A stretch of 64,000 nt of DNA, from assembly GCA_013339895.1 (NCBI GenBank), contig JABACO010000015.1, positions 297,838 through 361,837 of the forward strand, written 5' to 3'. Numbering within the stretch: the stretch's first letter is position 1; every line of letters begins with the position of its first letter. Positions 1 through 10,916 of the stretch are shown in pieces. This DNA is from Ephydatia muelleri (Eukaryota > Porifera > Demospongiae > Spongillida > Spongillidae). Position numbers and translations under genes: made by a program. The notes beneath the pieces were generated by a model. The model saw only the letters and a list, made by a program, of their open reading frames with translations, was not told where the DNA came from and made no database searches.

Positions 1-285
1 GACAGCTCGCTTTTAGTCTGGACGGGTCTGGTGTGACATATGTTTAGCCAATCGGACAGCATCGGGTCATTCCTATACTGACACCTTTCAGATGCCTTAA
101 TGGCAGCTGAATTGTCCTCGTACTTCTGCCTTTTAGCAGTACGGTTCTCCTCATCTTGATATTGCTGCCTTTAGCAGATCGCTTAGATTCAATATCTGCG
201 TTGTAGCTGTCGATCGCGTACAGAAGCTTCTTTTCGGGATTTGCTAGATAGCGCTCGGGATTTAGCCTTGTTCTCTTGTGGTGAT
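1..285 (-). CDS. Edge of a lysine/arginine-rich tandem repeat protein, frame broken
   Basis: Reading leftward on the minus strand, about 55 codons (roughly 167 down to 1) are open and run off the window. They hold charged repeats such as ENRTAKRQKYEDN and KASERCQYRNDP, then SDWLNICHTRP. A preceding stretch at about 285 to 170 carries NPEKKLLYAIDSYNADIESK in a different frame, so the frame changes near position 170. Repeats with NPEKK and K/R-x-x-Y cores form large families in demosponge gene sets, some linked to mobile elements; that is recollection, not a search. Function is unknown, and it could be a decayed copy of a repeat-protein or Helitron-associated gene. Confidence 0.4.
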
Positions 286-1157
286 TTATTACTTAAAATA
301 TTGTCTCGCTTTTGGAGGTGTTGCCTCGAATCTCTTCTTTCGATGACGTGAAAGCATTTTCAAAGTATTGATTAAATTGCTAAAATACTATTAATATCAA
401 AATGTCACCAAAAACCAATTCCTATATAGAACCTGCTACCGCATAGTGTACTTCTCGCTGTAGTTTCATTCTAGATGTGATATACGTACATTCCGAAGCG
501 ATTGGCACTATTGCTGTTCACTAAGGTTTTGGGGACTGGGGACGAGGAACTGATTAGAGCATTCTTCTGACTTTCTCTACAAGCACGCCATTTTGTGACA
601 TGGAACCAACGTTACCTTAGTGTTGTCGTTCATTACGACAATAAATAAGCGATCCGTTTCCCGTTGTCCCTCTAGACGTGAGTTACGTCTTCTTAATGAT
701 TTCATCAACCTGAATCCTTGTATGGAGACTACGCTGCCGCAGGTCCCCTTTGCTAACAATAAACATATTAGAACGCTTGTTAAATGTGCGGGATATGCCT
801 ATTGCGAGCAGATATTTCGTTCTGGGTCAAAAGAGAGGTCCCTGTGACCATATATAATTATATCTGCTCAATCTGTTTGCTCACTTTAAAGAAGTCTCCG
901 CATTGCTTATTTTGGTGTGAAATTCTTAGTACTGTCTAAGGTTGAGTCAAGAGAGACTGAGTCATACAAAATATAGGAAATTGCACAGCATGACTTTAAA
1001 TCAATAACAGAAGATAAAAGGGCAGCGTTTGTTAATTGGAGGGGGAGAAACAAAAAGCCACCGTTTTTACATGAAATCCATTACAAAACATGCGTTCTAT
1101 TTTAGCGCTGCATAGGTAATATTTTCGTTCTTTGAAGTATTCTTTTTGCGTTTGCCA
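286..1157. other. Intergenic region upstream of SAP30BP
   Basis: I see no recognisable gene here. Short open frames exist on both strands around 577-847 but show no family features and overlap each other. The last 150 bases before 1158 are the likely promoter and 5' leader of the SAP30BP homologue. Confidence 0.4.
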
Positions 1158-2057
1158 ATGTCTCATCCGAGGCTAGTGAGCTATCAAGGAGATTCAGAGA
1201 TCTCCGACAGCGAAGATGAGAGAGTAGAGAATACCTCTCCGACAGCTGAAACAGCAGTTAAAGGTTTGGGAATACCAACACATCGTACGAGGGTCGACAC
1301 TCCTCCTATCTTTGGGAAGCCACTTGTAATACAGTCGGCTCCAAGCATCGGACTTGTAGCATACTATGACGAGGAAGAAGACCCAAACGAATCTCGTGAG
1401 ATGGAAATGAGTACCGTTGAACCAGTCGTGGTCACCGAGCTACAGCTTGAAACGCCGTTACCAACATCTGAATCAGCCGACTCTGCGACGAATGAACCGC
1501 CACAAGACGAAGTCTCTGACACCAATCCTGTATTCTTGCCACTGCGTAACGTGGAACTGCCTCCCGAACCAGTGGGTCAATGCTCCAGCGCCTTGCAGGA
1601 CAAGATAGTAGCCATGCTGGAGAAGAAGAGGCGAGGAATCAACCTGAACAGCAACGTTCAAAGAAGAAAAGATTTCAGGAATCCAAGTATCTATGAGAAA
1701 CTAGTACAATTCTGCAACATTGATGAGTTTGGAAGTAATTACCCACTGGAACGGTTTAACCCACACGAGTGGGATGAGTCATCTTACCATGACAACCTAC
1801 TAAGAGCACAGAAAAAGGCATATGAGAAGAAAGAGAAGGCGAAGTTGGACCGAACCAAAGTCGAGTTTGTCACAGGAACAAGGAAGAGTTCCCTCACAGG
1901 GGGAAGCCAGGAAGCAGCGAAGAAACAGCGCAAGAGCAAGTGGGATGTAGGTGGAGGGGAAGGACACAGCCCTGGGGCCGAGAGGACAGGGGTAGGGGCA
2001 CAAGCCATTGCCCATGCGAGTCAGATGACCAAGGAACTTAGCAAACTAGGCAAGTGA
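1158..2057 (+). CDS. SAP30BP: SAP30-binding protein homologue (HCNGP family)
   Basis: A single-exon frame of 299 codons. The frame is open upstream of 1158 but has no other ATG, so MSHPRLVSYQGD is taken as the start. The N-terminal half is acidic (SDSEDE near residue 20) and low in complexity. The conserved HCNGP-like domain lies in the second half: KRRGINLNSNVQRRKDFRNP, PSIYEKLVQFCNIDEFGSNY, then FNPHEWDESSYHDNLLRAQK. Lysine-rich segments follow. In vertebrates the family binds the SAP30 corepressor subunit and acts in nuclear transcription and splicing complexes. Lack of introns beside intron-rich neighbours suggests an old retrocopy or intron loss. The match to the family's conserved core is strong. 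Confidence 0.88.
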   Translation: MSHPRLVSYQGDSEISDSEDERVENTSPTAETAVKGLGIPTHRTRVDTPPIFGKPLVIQSAPSIGLVAYYDEEEDPNESREMEMSTVEPVVVTELQLETPLPTSESADSATNEPPQDEVSDTNPVFLPLRNVELPPEPVGQCSSALQDKIVAMLEKKRRGINLNSNVQRRKDFRNPSIYEKLVQFCNIDEFGSNYPLERFNPHEWDESSYHDNLLRAQKKAYEKKEKAKLDRTKVEFVTGTRKSSLTGGSQEAAKKQRKSKWDVGGGEGHSPGAERTGVGAQAIAHASQMTKELSKLGK

Positions 2058-2124
2058 TCTTCTGCAAGCGTATATGTGTTATTGTTTGTCATGAATTTTG
2101 TTTGGTGTATATTGGAGGCGAGAC

Positions 2125-3290
2125 ATGAGCTGCAAACAGAGTGGCGTCTTGTGTGTCTGGGTGTTGGTGTGTAGCGTGATAAGTGTAATCGACGTATTGT
2201 GGCACGAGCCTCCTCTATCCGAACAGAAAGAGGTGCACTGCAAAAAGTGTGCGTGTGATAAGTCTCTCGGGTCACTGCCCGCGCAACGAGACCAGACCTT
2301 GCAGTCTGTACAAACCACCAAGCGGGAAGAGCCAGCTAGCGACGTGATGACGCGTTCCAACACGTCCAGAAGTGATGTAAAAGGCCTGGGTTACTTGGAC
2401 AAACTCTCAAGAGACAGGTATGAAGCGTGCAAGCCAAAAGAACGCCACTCATCAACACGAACTGCTCGATGTCGCGATGTGACCTTTCAAGAGGGCAAGA
2501 ACGCAGTCGTGGCGCTTACGAGCCCCCCGGGCTCCGGGAATACGTGGGTGCGCTACCTGTTGGAACAGGCGACGGGTGTTTACACGGGTTCCATTTATTG
2601 CGACACCGACCTGAAAGCCATCTACCCAGGAGAGAAAGTAGTTAGCGGTAACGTTATTGTGGTCAAAACCCATCGCTATGCAACGCTAGACCTCCCCACT
2701 GACGTGCAGGCAGCTCTGGGTAAGACGAAGTATGATAAAGCTATCCTGCTCCTTAGAAATCCGTACAACTGTCTTCTGAGTGAGGCCAATAGGAAGTGGA
2801 ACACAGACTCATCAGTGAGCAATCACGTTGGCTTGGCTAGCGACATTTTTCTTACTGGTAAGAAAAACATTTCGCGCGCGCAATTACGTCACGTTTTGCG
2901 CCTTCTGCAGATGTCAAAAGTTGGGACCAGTTCGTGCTGTCCAAAAGCGGGGCGTGGTTGGCCGTACTACGTACGTGGCTCGAACAGGATCACATCCCTG
3001 TGATGATTGTACAATATGAAAAATTAGTGACAGATTTGAGGGGTGAGATGCTGAGAATGTTAAACTTTTTGGGACAACAGGTCTCAAACGAATCACTTGA
3101 CTGTGCCATTGAGAATGCCAATGGAAGCCTCAGAAGAACTCGTCACCTCAATGTGGATCCATTTTCAAAGGACAACAAAGTGGTGATGGACAGAGTTCTT
3201 GAGGAGGCTAGACCTATTCTCCAGAGGTACAACATCAGCTATTCTATGCCGCTCAGTGTGAACGCTGAGCCTCCTCAAAGAACAAACTAG
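2125..3290 (+). CDS. WSCD-like membrane sulfotransferase
   Basis: Two exons, 2125-2857 and 2911-3290, joined in phase 1 across a 53-base intron. The protein has a short cytoplasmic start, one hydrophobic anchor (CVWVLVCSVISVIDVL, about residues 9-26) and a luminal sulfotransferase fold, a type II Golgi layout. The PAPS 5'-phosphate loop is TSPPGSGNTWVRYLLEQATG and the 3'-phosphate region is LLLRNPYNCLLSEANRKW. A WDQFV block follows right after the splice junction and confirms it. The PPGSGNTW form and the SIYCD that follows resemble the sulfotransferase half of WSCD1/WSCD2. No WSC domain precedes it, so it is a catalytic-domain-only member. Substrate unknown; glycan or sialoglycan sulfation is inferred from family only. 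Confidence 0.8.
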
Positions 3291-3421
3291 TCTCATGGAT
3301 AAGTGCTTCCCTCACTTTGGCTAGCTCCTTCCAACATCTGTATGGTGTGTGTGTTAATGATAGCAGATTAAAAGAAGTGTTAATTTGTGCCTCACATAAT
3401 TACATTGCACTTCACATGACA

Positions 3422-5401
3422 CTACACTAACCACTCTATTTTTCTCTCCCCAACCAACCTCTTAATCTCTTTCTGTGAGCTTTCAAGTGTCTTGTAAAGT
3501 GCTTTTGTCATACCAGCTAAGTTGACAACCTAAGTACAGAATTCTGTACCACTCACATCACATCCTAAGATGAATCAAAAACCCTTTACCTTTGGAATCT
3601 TCCCTCCGACGGTTGCCAAGATGTCGCCAAGCAATGCCTCAGATATGTTCAACTCCTCCTGTATCTGGTCTGAGTTCAGAAAAACTTATAAAATTTGCTG
3701 TTGTATTTCTAGATGCAGCCCACCTTCAGCCACAGGCACAAACCCTTCCAAGGCAACCTCATGCCGTGTAGAGTCCAAGGCTCTGTGCATGGACCTGTAG
3801 CAGTGTTCCACCAGGGACAACTGCCCACACACTGGCTCCAGACCCTGAAGCTGCAGAAGAAAGCATATCTCTAACACAACAAGTGCCAAAACATTTGAGC
3901 ACCTGAGTGTGGAGTGTCTTGTCTAACACCGTCAAGTGCTCTTCCCTGAGAATAGATTTCTTCAGCTCCAGATTGCTTCTTTTCTGTTCATCACAACACT
4001 TTCGCAGGACACAAAGCTGCATCTGAGAGTGGATACACAGGTGATAATGGAATTGATTCAGGTGAAAATCACAATCCTTCACTCCATTAAAACCTCTCTC
4101 ACATCATCACACCCTCTCCCACACCATCACAACCTCTCCTACACCATCACACCCTCTCCTACACCATCACACCCTCTCCCACACTATCACACCCTCTCTC
4201 ACATTCTCTCCTACACTATCACACCCTCTCCTACACCATCACACCCTCTCCTACACCATCACACCCTCTCCTACACCATCACACCCTCTCCCGCACTATC
4301 ACACCCTCTCTCACATCGTCTCCACAACATCACAACCTCTCCTATCACCCTCTCTCACACTATCACACCCTCTCTCACATCATCTCCACACCATCACAAC
4401 CTCTCCTACACCATCACACCCTCTCCTACACCATCACACCCTCTCACATCATCTCCACACTATCACACCCTCTCCCACATCATCTCCACACCCTCACAAC
4501 CACTAACACAAGCCTGCTCTTCCTGCTGCCGCAGTGATCTCCATGACTGCAAAGGGAATGTTCAGTTGGAGTCAAGGAGCTTGGAGCAACTCACCATTAC
4601 ATCAGCATAGGTGGCATGGAGGAGGCGTGCCGTCCAAAGCTCCATCTCCCAATCACTAACATTCTGAGCTTTCAATTTGGATGACTATGCAAAACAAACA
4701 ATCATCACTGCACAAGGCCAACCAATGACCACAGTACCTTGGCTGGCACTGCAGAGGAGATGGATACTAGCACAATATAAACATCACTGTGAAGTGAGAC
4801 AAGCTGGGAAGATATGTATGTACCTGCAGGCTCAGAGAAAGTTCCATCATGTGTGCTGTTTCCAGAGATGAAGCTACCATCATGGATGACACTAAGGTGT
4901 GGGGTAGCTGCCATAAAACTGTTGCCAGAGACAGCAGCCGCTGGAGTGGATGTGGTCACTAGAGGGTGTGGTGGAAGAGGCGGAGTCAGGCAGAGTCAGC
5001 TTGCTGGACACACCCACCTTGAGGTCTGCCTCTGGAAGAAGGAATGCTGCCCAGCACCTTTGGCTTCACTGGTGGAATCTTGAAAGAATCGTCAAGTTTT
5101 GACTTGTTGACTCCAGCAGATGGCTACACAAGAGACATGGCACTGAGAGGGGGCGGGGCGTGGGAGTGGTCAGTACCTTTGCCACAGCCTTTCTGGTATA
5201 GTTGGAGGTTTTGTTGTGAGCAGGAAGAGGAGCCTTCTTGGACACACTTGACATGTACCGTGAAGGCACAGCTCGTGCTAAGCACAAGATCATAGCAAAA
5301 AGTTGTATCCAAACCCAAACACTGACACCCATCTGTAAAAACAAACCTTGCTTGGTCTTCTTCTGGCTCCCTCCTGGATGAGCAGGGCTAATGGAGGGCA
5401 T
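3422..5401 (-). CDS. HAUS8: HAUS augmin-like complex subunit 8
   Basis: Ten exons rebuild a 314-residue protein in perfect phase: 5401-5347, 5277-5177, 5123-5018, 4958-4824, 4668-4595, 4546-4508, 4022-3903, 3850-3724, 3669-3590, 3529-3422. The basic N-terminus has the family block SRYMSSVSKKAP (human SRYLQYEKKT..KAP). The coiled-coil half has NLELKKSILREEHLTVLDK and then YRSMHRALDSTRHEV, matching YRTFATALDTTRHEL of human HAUS8. HAUS8 is the microtubule-binding subunit of augmin, which nucleates branched spindle microtubules with gamma-tubulin. The chosen ATG (5401) lies in the last copy of a minisatellite; an upstream exon would have to exit in phase 1, and the neighbouring repeat gene exits in phase 2. 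Two introns are mostly tandem repeat. Confidence 0.82.
4090..4500. repeat. Minisatellite filling a HAUS8 intron
   Basis: About 20-base units of the form acaccctctcctacaccatc, with variants, occupy nearly the whole intron between the HAUS8 exons ending at 4022 and starting at 4508. The repeat is C/T-rich on the plus strand, so G/A-rich on the transcribed sense strand. Confidence 0.9.
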
Positions 5402-6045
5402 GATGGGTATGTGGGTGAGCAGGACTAATAGAGGACATGATGGGTATATGGGTGAGCAGGGCTAATGGAGGGCATGATGGGTATGTGGATGAGCAGGGCT
5501 AATGGAGGACATGATGGGTATATGGGTGAGCAGGGCTAATGGAGGACATGATGGGTATATGGGTGAGCAGGACTAATGGAGGACATGATGGGTATATGGG
5601 TGAGCAGGGCTAATGGAGGGCATGATGGGTATATGGGTGAGCAGGGCTAATGGAGGGCATGATGGGTATGTGGGTGAGCAGGGCTAATGGAGGACATGAT
5701 GGGTATATGGGTGAGCAGGGCTAATGGAGGACATGATGGGTATATGGGTGAGCAGGACTAATGGAAGGCATGATAGGTATATGGGTGAGCAGGACTAATG
5801 GAGGACATGATGGGTATATGAGTGAGCAGGACTAATGGAGGACATGATGGGTATATGGGTGAGCAGGGCTAATGGAGGACATGATGGGTATATGGATGAG
5901 CAGGGCTAATAGAGGACATGATGGGTATATGGGTGAGGAGGACTAATGGAGGGCATGATGGGTATGTGGATGAGCAGGGCTAATGGAGGACATGATGGGT
6001 ATATGGATGAGCAGGGCTAATGGAGGACATGATGGGTATATGCAT
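5376..6045. repeat. 37-base minisatellite carrying the HAUS8 start-codon region
   Basis: About 18 units of 37 bases (core gagcagggctaatggagg, then catgatgggtatatgggt). On the minus strand each unit reads ATG(T/C)CCTCCATTAGCCCTGC, the same sequence as the proposed HAUS8 start. Because 37 is not a multiple of three, only the last copy is in frame with HAUS8. Confidence 0.9.
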
Positions 6046-6079
6046 ATGTACAAATGCGCACAGGCTTTTGTTGCATACA

Positions 6080-6515
6080 CAGTGAAGGGGTGTGGTGGTC
6101 AGGACACTGGCATACACAGTGAAGGGGTGTGTGGTGGTCAGGACACACTAGTGAAGGTGTGTGGTGGTCAGGACACACACACTGGCATACACAGTGAAGG
6201 GGTGTGGTGGTCAGGACACACACACTGGCATACACAGTGAAGGGGTGTGGTGGTCAGGACGCACACACTGGCATACACAGTGAAGGGGTGTGTGGTGGTC
6301 AGGAACACACTGGCATACACAGTGAAGGTGTGTGTGGTGGTCAGGACACACTAGTGAAGGTGTGTGGTGGTCAGGACACACACACTGGCATACACAGTGA
6401 AGGTGTGTGGTGGTCAGGACACACACACTGGCATACACAGTGAAGGGGTGTGGTGGTCAGGACACACACACTGGCATACACAGTGAAGGGGTGTGGTGGT
6501 CAGGACGCACACTGG
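6080..6515. repeat. Imperfect minisatellite, about 43 bases
   Basis: Units built from ctggcatacacagtgaagg, then ggtgtggtggtcaggacaca, with shorter deletion variants. It lies just past the end of the last visible exon of the repeat-protein gene on the minus strand, where a GTGAGA donor-like site follows. Confidence 0.85.
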
Positions 6516-6520
6516 CGATC

Positions 6521-7864
6521 TCACCTTTTCTCTTCCCTGATGGTGGACAGCCCTCCTCCCCAGCCCTCCTCATTCTCTTTCATATTTTGGTGAACAGAAT
6601 CAGCCAATGCAACGAGTTCTGTGATGTCTAGGCTGTCTTCAGAACTAATCACACTCCCATCCTCACCCTCTCCCTCATCCCCCTCTCTGCTGTGACCTTG
6701 AGGGTCTTCATTGAATGGCTGTCTGGTCGTATGCCCTCCTGAAGAAGGTTGCCGGGTCTGGGGACCCGTTGACAAAGGTTGCCTGGTCTGGGGACTCTCT
6801 GACAAAGGTTGCCGGGTCTGCTGACCCTCTGAAGAAGGTTGCCGGGTCTGCTGACCCTCTGAAGAAGGTTGCCTGGTCTGGAGACCCTCTGAAGAAGGTT
6901 GCCGGGTCTGCTGACCCTCTGAAGAAGGTTGCCGGGTCTGCTGACCCTCTGAAGAAGGTTGCCTGGTCTGGAGACCCTCTGAAGAAGGTTGCCGGGTCTG
7001 CTGACCCTCTGAAGAAGGTTGCCGGGTCTGGAGACCCTCTGAAGAAGGTTGCCTGGTCTGGGAACCTTTTGATGAAGGTTTCCAGTTCAGGGGACCCTCT
7101 AACAAAGGTCGCCTGGTCTGGGGACCCTTCGAAGAAGATTGACGAGTCTGGGGAACATTTGAAGAAGGTTTCCGGGTCTGGGGACCCTCTGAAAAAGGTT
7201 GCTGGCTCTGGGGACCCTCTGAAGAAGGTTGCCGGGTCTGGGGACCCTCTGAAAAAGGTTGCTGGCTCTGGGGACCCTCTGAAGAAGGTTGCCGGGTCTG
7301 GGGACCCTCTGAAAAAGGTTGTTGCCGGGTCTGGGGACCCTCTGAAGAAGGTTGTTGCTGGGTCTGGGGACCCTCTGAAAAAGGTTGCTGGGTCTGGGGA
7401 CCCTCCGAAGAAGGTTTCCACTTCCTTTGGTCTTCAAATGATGATAGATTGGTGCAATGGTCTTGATTGCATGAGGAGTGGTTATTCTGAGACACAAAGT
7501 TTGTGCTAAACCTTCTCCAGTCACTGGGAGCATGTCTTATCACCTCCACTGGTGAGAGCATCTCGGCTGCAGTCAGCTACAACAAAGACACTCAGTATTC
7601 AATAAGAGTGGACCCACACATACAGACGTACTGGGATTTCATTGGCTGAGAAAGAGTTCTCAGTATCGGCGTTTACAGCCAGCACTGAGTTGCTTGCTCC
7701 CGAGATTCTTTTAACCTGTGAGCATTTGCAAAGAACCTTCAGAGCAGCAACGAGAAAAAAAAAAAAGCCGTACCTCAACATGACCGGGAGTCAGCGTTGA
7801 AGCCACAGTTTCTTCGTCTGAATCAGAGGAATTGGTATATATCCTCTCAGTTGGATGTAGTACG
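6521..7864 (-). CDS. Orphan low-complexity protein with 10-residue tandem repeats
   Basis: Three exons join in one frame: 7864-7774, 7715-7632 and 7576 to about 6525. They read TERIYTNSSDSDEE, then KRISGASN, then LTAAEMLSPVEVIRH. The last exon carries about 23 imperfect 30-base repeats (RQPSSEGQQT, QPFSEGPQTR) and an acidic tail (DITELVALADSVHQNMKENE). It ends with stop TGA at 6521, or splices at a GTGAGA site after 6525 (phase 2). The first in-frame ATG is at 7561; the exon upstream of 7864 lacks an ATG in the needed frame, so the true start is unresolved. No family recognised. The repeats contain no stop on either strand over about 800 bases. It might be a separate gene or an extended 5' part of the HAUS8 transcript, but the phases do not fit the latter. 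Confidence 0.5.
6740..7425. repeat. 30-base coding minisatellite
   Basis: Units of the form gaaggttgcc(t/g)ggtctg, then (g)gaccctctgaa, repeat about 23 times inside the exon above. The exact 30-base period keeps the reading frame; two units near 7321-7360 carry 3 extra bases, which also preserves frame. Confidence 0.92.
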
Positions 7865-7929
7865 CTGTATACACAGGACAAAAGCAAACTATACGAATTC
7901 TTAGGGCTCTAGCCGACGACTCGACTTAC

Positions 7930-8258
7930 CGTTCATGACTGGAGTTCGTGTCCGAAATTTGAAGAACGCCCTGTCTAAGGCCGCTCCTGTATTCCTCAAA
8001 TCAAGCTTTGTACGCAACATTATTAATCTGTTACCTGTCCATATGGGAAGAGGCGGGCACGTACAGAGAGTGTTTCTTGCTGGCCATCTTGAATTTTCCC
8101 GGGCGTCGTACAATAATTAATCATTACGTGACCGGAAATACCCAAGAGTATCTTTGGGTTTTGGCTCGCCTCATAAACGGCTGATAACGTTTCCGTATTT
8201 TGTGTGAAAAGGTCAAAGTATAAGTTGCCGCGCTAACATCGAGTAGTTTACAGTCACC
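7930..8258. promoter_or_regulatory. Probable shared promoter: orphan repeat gene (-) and aldolase (+)
   Basis: Between aldolase (ATG 8259) and the divergent repeat gene. A good GTAAGT donor on the minus strand at 7929 marks a first exon for the minus gene covering roughly 7930-8100. The rest is the likely bidirectional promoter. Confidence 0.45.
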
Positions 8259-9338
8259 ATGCCTTACCTGAACGAAGAGCAGAAAAAAGAACTGGCCACG
8301 AATGCCAAAGCGATTGTGCAGAAGGGAAAAGGAATCCTTGCTGCAGACGAGAGCACTGGCACAATTGGGAAGCGGTTTAGCAAGACGGGAGTGGAAAATA
8401 CGGAAGAGAACAGGCGCCGATACCGCCAGCTTCTCTTCACCAGCGACAACGAGATAGCTAAGTACATTAGTGGAGTAATCTTGTACGACGAAACCTTCTA
8501 CCAGAAAGCAGATGACGGTACGCCATTCGTGAAGCTCCTTCAGGGCAAAGGAATCATGGTAGGCATCAAGGTGGACACAGGCACTGTCGCTCTGCTAGGC
8601 ACTGACGATGAGACCACGACCCAAGGGTTGGATTCGCTCCTCGATCGCTGCAAGAAATATTACCAAAATGGCGCGCGTTTTGCCAAATGGAGGTGCGTCC
8701 TGAAGATAGGCAAAGGGCTCCCCTCACCGCTGGCCATAGCCGAGAACGCAAACGTGCTGGCGCGCTACGCTAGCACGTGCCAGCTTGCCGGGCTTGTTCC
8801 CATTGTTGAGCCAGAGATCCTTACAGATGGCGCCCACGACCTGGAGACATGCAAAGCCGTGACGGAAAAGGTTCTGGCGGCCGTGTACAAGGCTCTAAAC
8901 GACCACAACGTGTACCTGGAGGGTACCCTGCTGAAGCCCAACATGGTCCTTCCAGGTGTCGACTGCCCTCGCAAGTACACACCAGAGGAAGTTGCTGAAG
9001 CTACTGTAGTCACCTTTCAGAGGACCCTGCCAGTAGCTGTGCCAGGGGTGACCTTCCTATCTGGGGGGCAATCTGAGATTGAGGCCACCACTCACCTGAA
9101 TGCTATCAACAAGTACCAAGGCACCAAGCCATGGAATCTCACCTTTTCTTATGGGAGGGCACTACAGAACTCGGTGCAGGATGTGTGGAGAGGTAAGGAC
9201 GAGAATCTCAAGGCAGCGCAGGACGCCTTCCTCCACCGTGCTCGATGCAATGGCCTGGCCACTATAGGAATGTATGAGGGAGAAGATGCCAGCTCTGTGG
9301 CTGGAGCTAGCCTCCATGTCTCTAAGTACACATACTAG
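8259..9338 (+). CDS. ALDO: Class I fructose-bisphosphate aldolase
   Basis: Single exon, 359 residues, the usual length of animal class I aldolases. It cleaves fructose 1,6-bisphosphate to dihydroxyacetone phosphate and glyceraldehyde 3-phosphate in cytosolic glycolysis, and also runs in reverse. Visible family blocks are [17 protein letters not shown] near residue 27, the Schiff-base region [12 protein letters not shown] with the catalytic lysine near residue 229, [20 protein letters not shown] and a C-terminal SKYTY whose last tyrosine is conserved in catalytic isoforms. ATG 8259 sits in a good context (cagtcaccATG) and gives the family's N-terminus. No intron is present, unlike most neighbours. 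The subtype (A, B or C) is a vertebrate distinction and should not be assigned. Confidence 0.97.
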   Translation: MPYLNEEQKKELATNAKAIVQKGKGILAADESTGTIGKRFSKTGVENTEENRRRYRQLLFTSDNEIAKYISGVILYDETFYQKADDGTPFVKLLQGKGIMVGIKVDTGTVALLGTDDETTTQGLDSLLDRCKKYYQNGARFAKWRCVLKIGKGLPSPLAIAENANVLARYASTCQLAGLVPIVEPEILTDGAHDLETCKAVTEKVLAAVYKALNDHNVYLEGTLLKPNMVLPGVDCPRKYTPEEVAEATVVTFQRTLPVAVPGVTFLSGGQSEIEATTHLNAINKYQGTKPWNLTFSYGRALQNSVQDVWRGKDENLKAAQDAFLHRARCNGLATIGMYEGEDASSVAGASLHVSKYTY

Positions 9339-10632
9339 ATAACAGGAACATATGTTTGGGATATTGTTGACATGGTGTTAAGAATGTGGTGAACATTATG
9401 GTGTTCTTTATTTGCAGCTGCAAAGCTTGGTTATATGCGTTTGGCTTGTCTTGCTAGGAGCATGGGAGTTGTGACACACCAATCTTGCATTTGGTAACTG
9501 CCAGGGTAAACAATTAAGCCATATTGGTACTTGTCTTGTGGGGCCAGTCCTAATTTGAATGACCTATTGGTCCTAGGTACTTTCTTAGTTGATGGCCCCT
9601 CACCTATCAACTGCTGGAGGCATCGATTAGACGTGGGTTTGATAGTGGGTAGTTTGTAGAATCATACTTTGGTATATCATCACAACCACTTAAAGATATT
9701 AAAAATTGGTCTAGATTTGTATGCACCAATTGAGAGTAAACAAGGGATCATATTAATAAATAGTTCAGAATACGTTATGTAGGTCTGTAATTCATAATAG
9801 CATAACTTCCTTACTTTTTACTCAGTTGATACATACAAATCTTATACATACACCTATTTATTTACAGCTATGTGTCGACATCTTTTTAATGTCATCAATG
9901 GTGCAGTTGACATCAATGGTCATCCCTGCTATTAGCACATCCATTTGTGATCGAACTGAGTATTTAACTGAAGACTAATTTTTGAGGTTACTAAAGCTTT
10001 CTCTCGGTGTTCTACGCATTTTGTACTTTCGACCTTGTAGCCAAATATGATACATGTGTATGGAAGAATTGGGCGTACACATAACCTCCACAGGAAAAAA
10101 AAAACGCGTAGAATCACTTTGGAATCATTACGAGATTGAACAGTAAAAATCACACGCGTTTGATTTTATTGTTCAATCACACAATGATTTTACAGACGAT
10201 TCAAAATCCTCAAAACTTTGATTCGACCCATTTTTTTCCTGTGCTCGCTATCGCTATAGTAAACTTGGCTCATTAAATAAAGCTGTAAAAATTGAAATTT
10301 GTATCCAACATAACTCTAGTTTAGAAAGTCGTAATGCGAAACAAATTCGGCAATACAATTCTAACTTGTCCCTAGGCTTCAATCGTGACCTCATATCCGG
10401 AACCAGGAGGAAGAGTGTGGGAACGAGTGAGCGTTATCTCGAGCCAGCAGTCACTTCGTTTTAGGTATTCGTCGGGTCTTCCGGCTCTATCCAGAGCCGA
10501 CGAATACCTAACATCTCTGCTCTATCGAAATACGCTCGCCAAAGTCCAATCGAGTCTACGGTGAAACAGCAATAATGGAATCTTGTAGGCCTATTTTGTT
10601 ACATACTTTAAATCCAACATAGTGAGAGCTTG
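9339..10632. other. Intergenic region, A/T-rich
   Basis: No open frame with gene features. The first few hundred bases are the aldolase 3' region. The right part holds a compact hairpin (listed separately) and is probably transposon-derived. Confidence 0.5.
10461..10511. repeat. Perfect 15-base inverted repeat with nested hairpin
   Basis: ttaggtattcgtcgg at 10461-10475 pairs exactly with ccgacgaatacctaa at 10497-10511. Between them cggctct and agagccg form a second stem around atcc. The whole 51 bases could fold as a cruciform or RNA hairpin. Confidence 0.8.
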
Positions 10633-10916
10633 CAGAGGCGTAGGAAGGACTTATAAGGTGTAGCGGCCTAGGTTATAAAGGGAGGGGCACAGAGGGGGTG
10701 GGTGTGGGAGGGGGCTATGCCCCCTTCCGCCCAGCAAGGGGGTATGGGGGAGCGCTGTAAGCTCCCCCATCGGGGGCTGGGGCGGAGCCCCAGAAGCTTT
10801 GCAATTCGTGCAACTTATATCCATAGACATAGCAATCAAGATAAAAATAAATAAAAAAAATCCATGGAAGTGTAGCGGCCATGGCCGCTACGGCCGCTAC
10901 AGTTCCTACGCCACTG
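10633..10916. mobile_element. Short non-autonomous DNA transposon with CAG(N)GGCGTAGGAA ends
   Basis: The left end reads cagaggcgtaggaa and the right end, inverted, cagtggcgtaggaa; both are followed within 20 bases by gtagcggcc. The interior is G/C-rich with self-complementary runs. Ends of this type occur on hAT-like and related cut-and-paste elements, so superfamily is only suggested. I do not see a clear target-site duplication. Confidence 0.6.

Noticed and set aside
620-847. 75-codon plus-strand ORF upstream of SAP30BP
   Set aside because: No domain, no splice link, and overlapped by an equally long antisense frame.
6715-7509. Plus-strand repeat ORF (KKVAGSGDPL repeats)
   Set aside because: Antisense shadow of the 30-base coding repeat; the minus frame links to upstream exons and this one does not.
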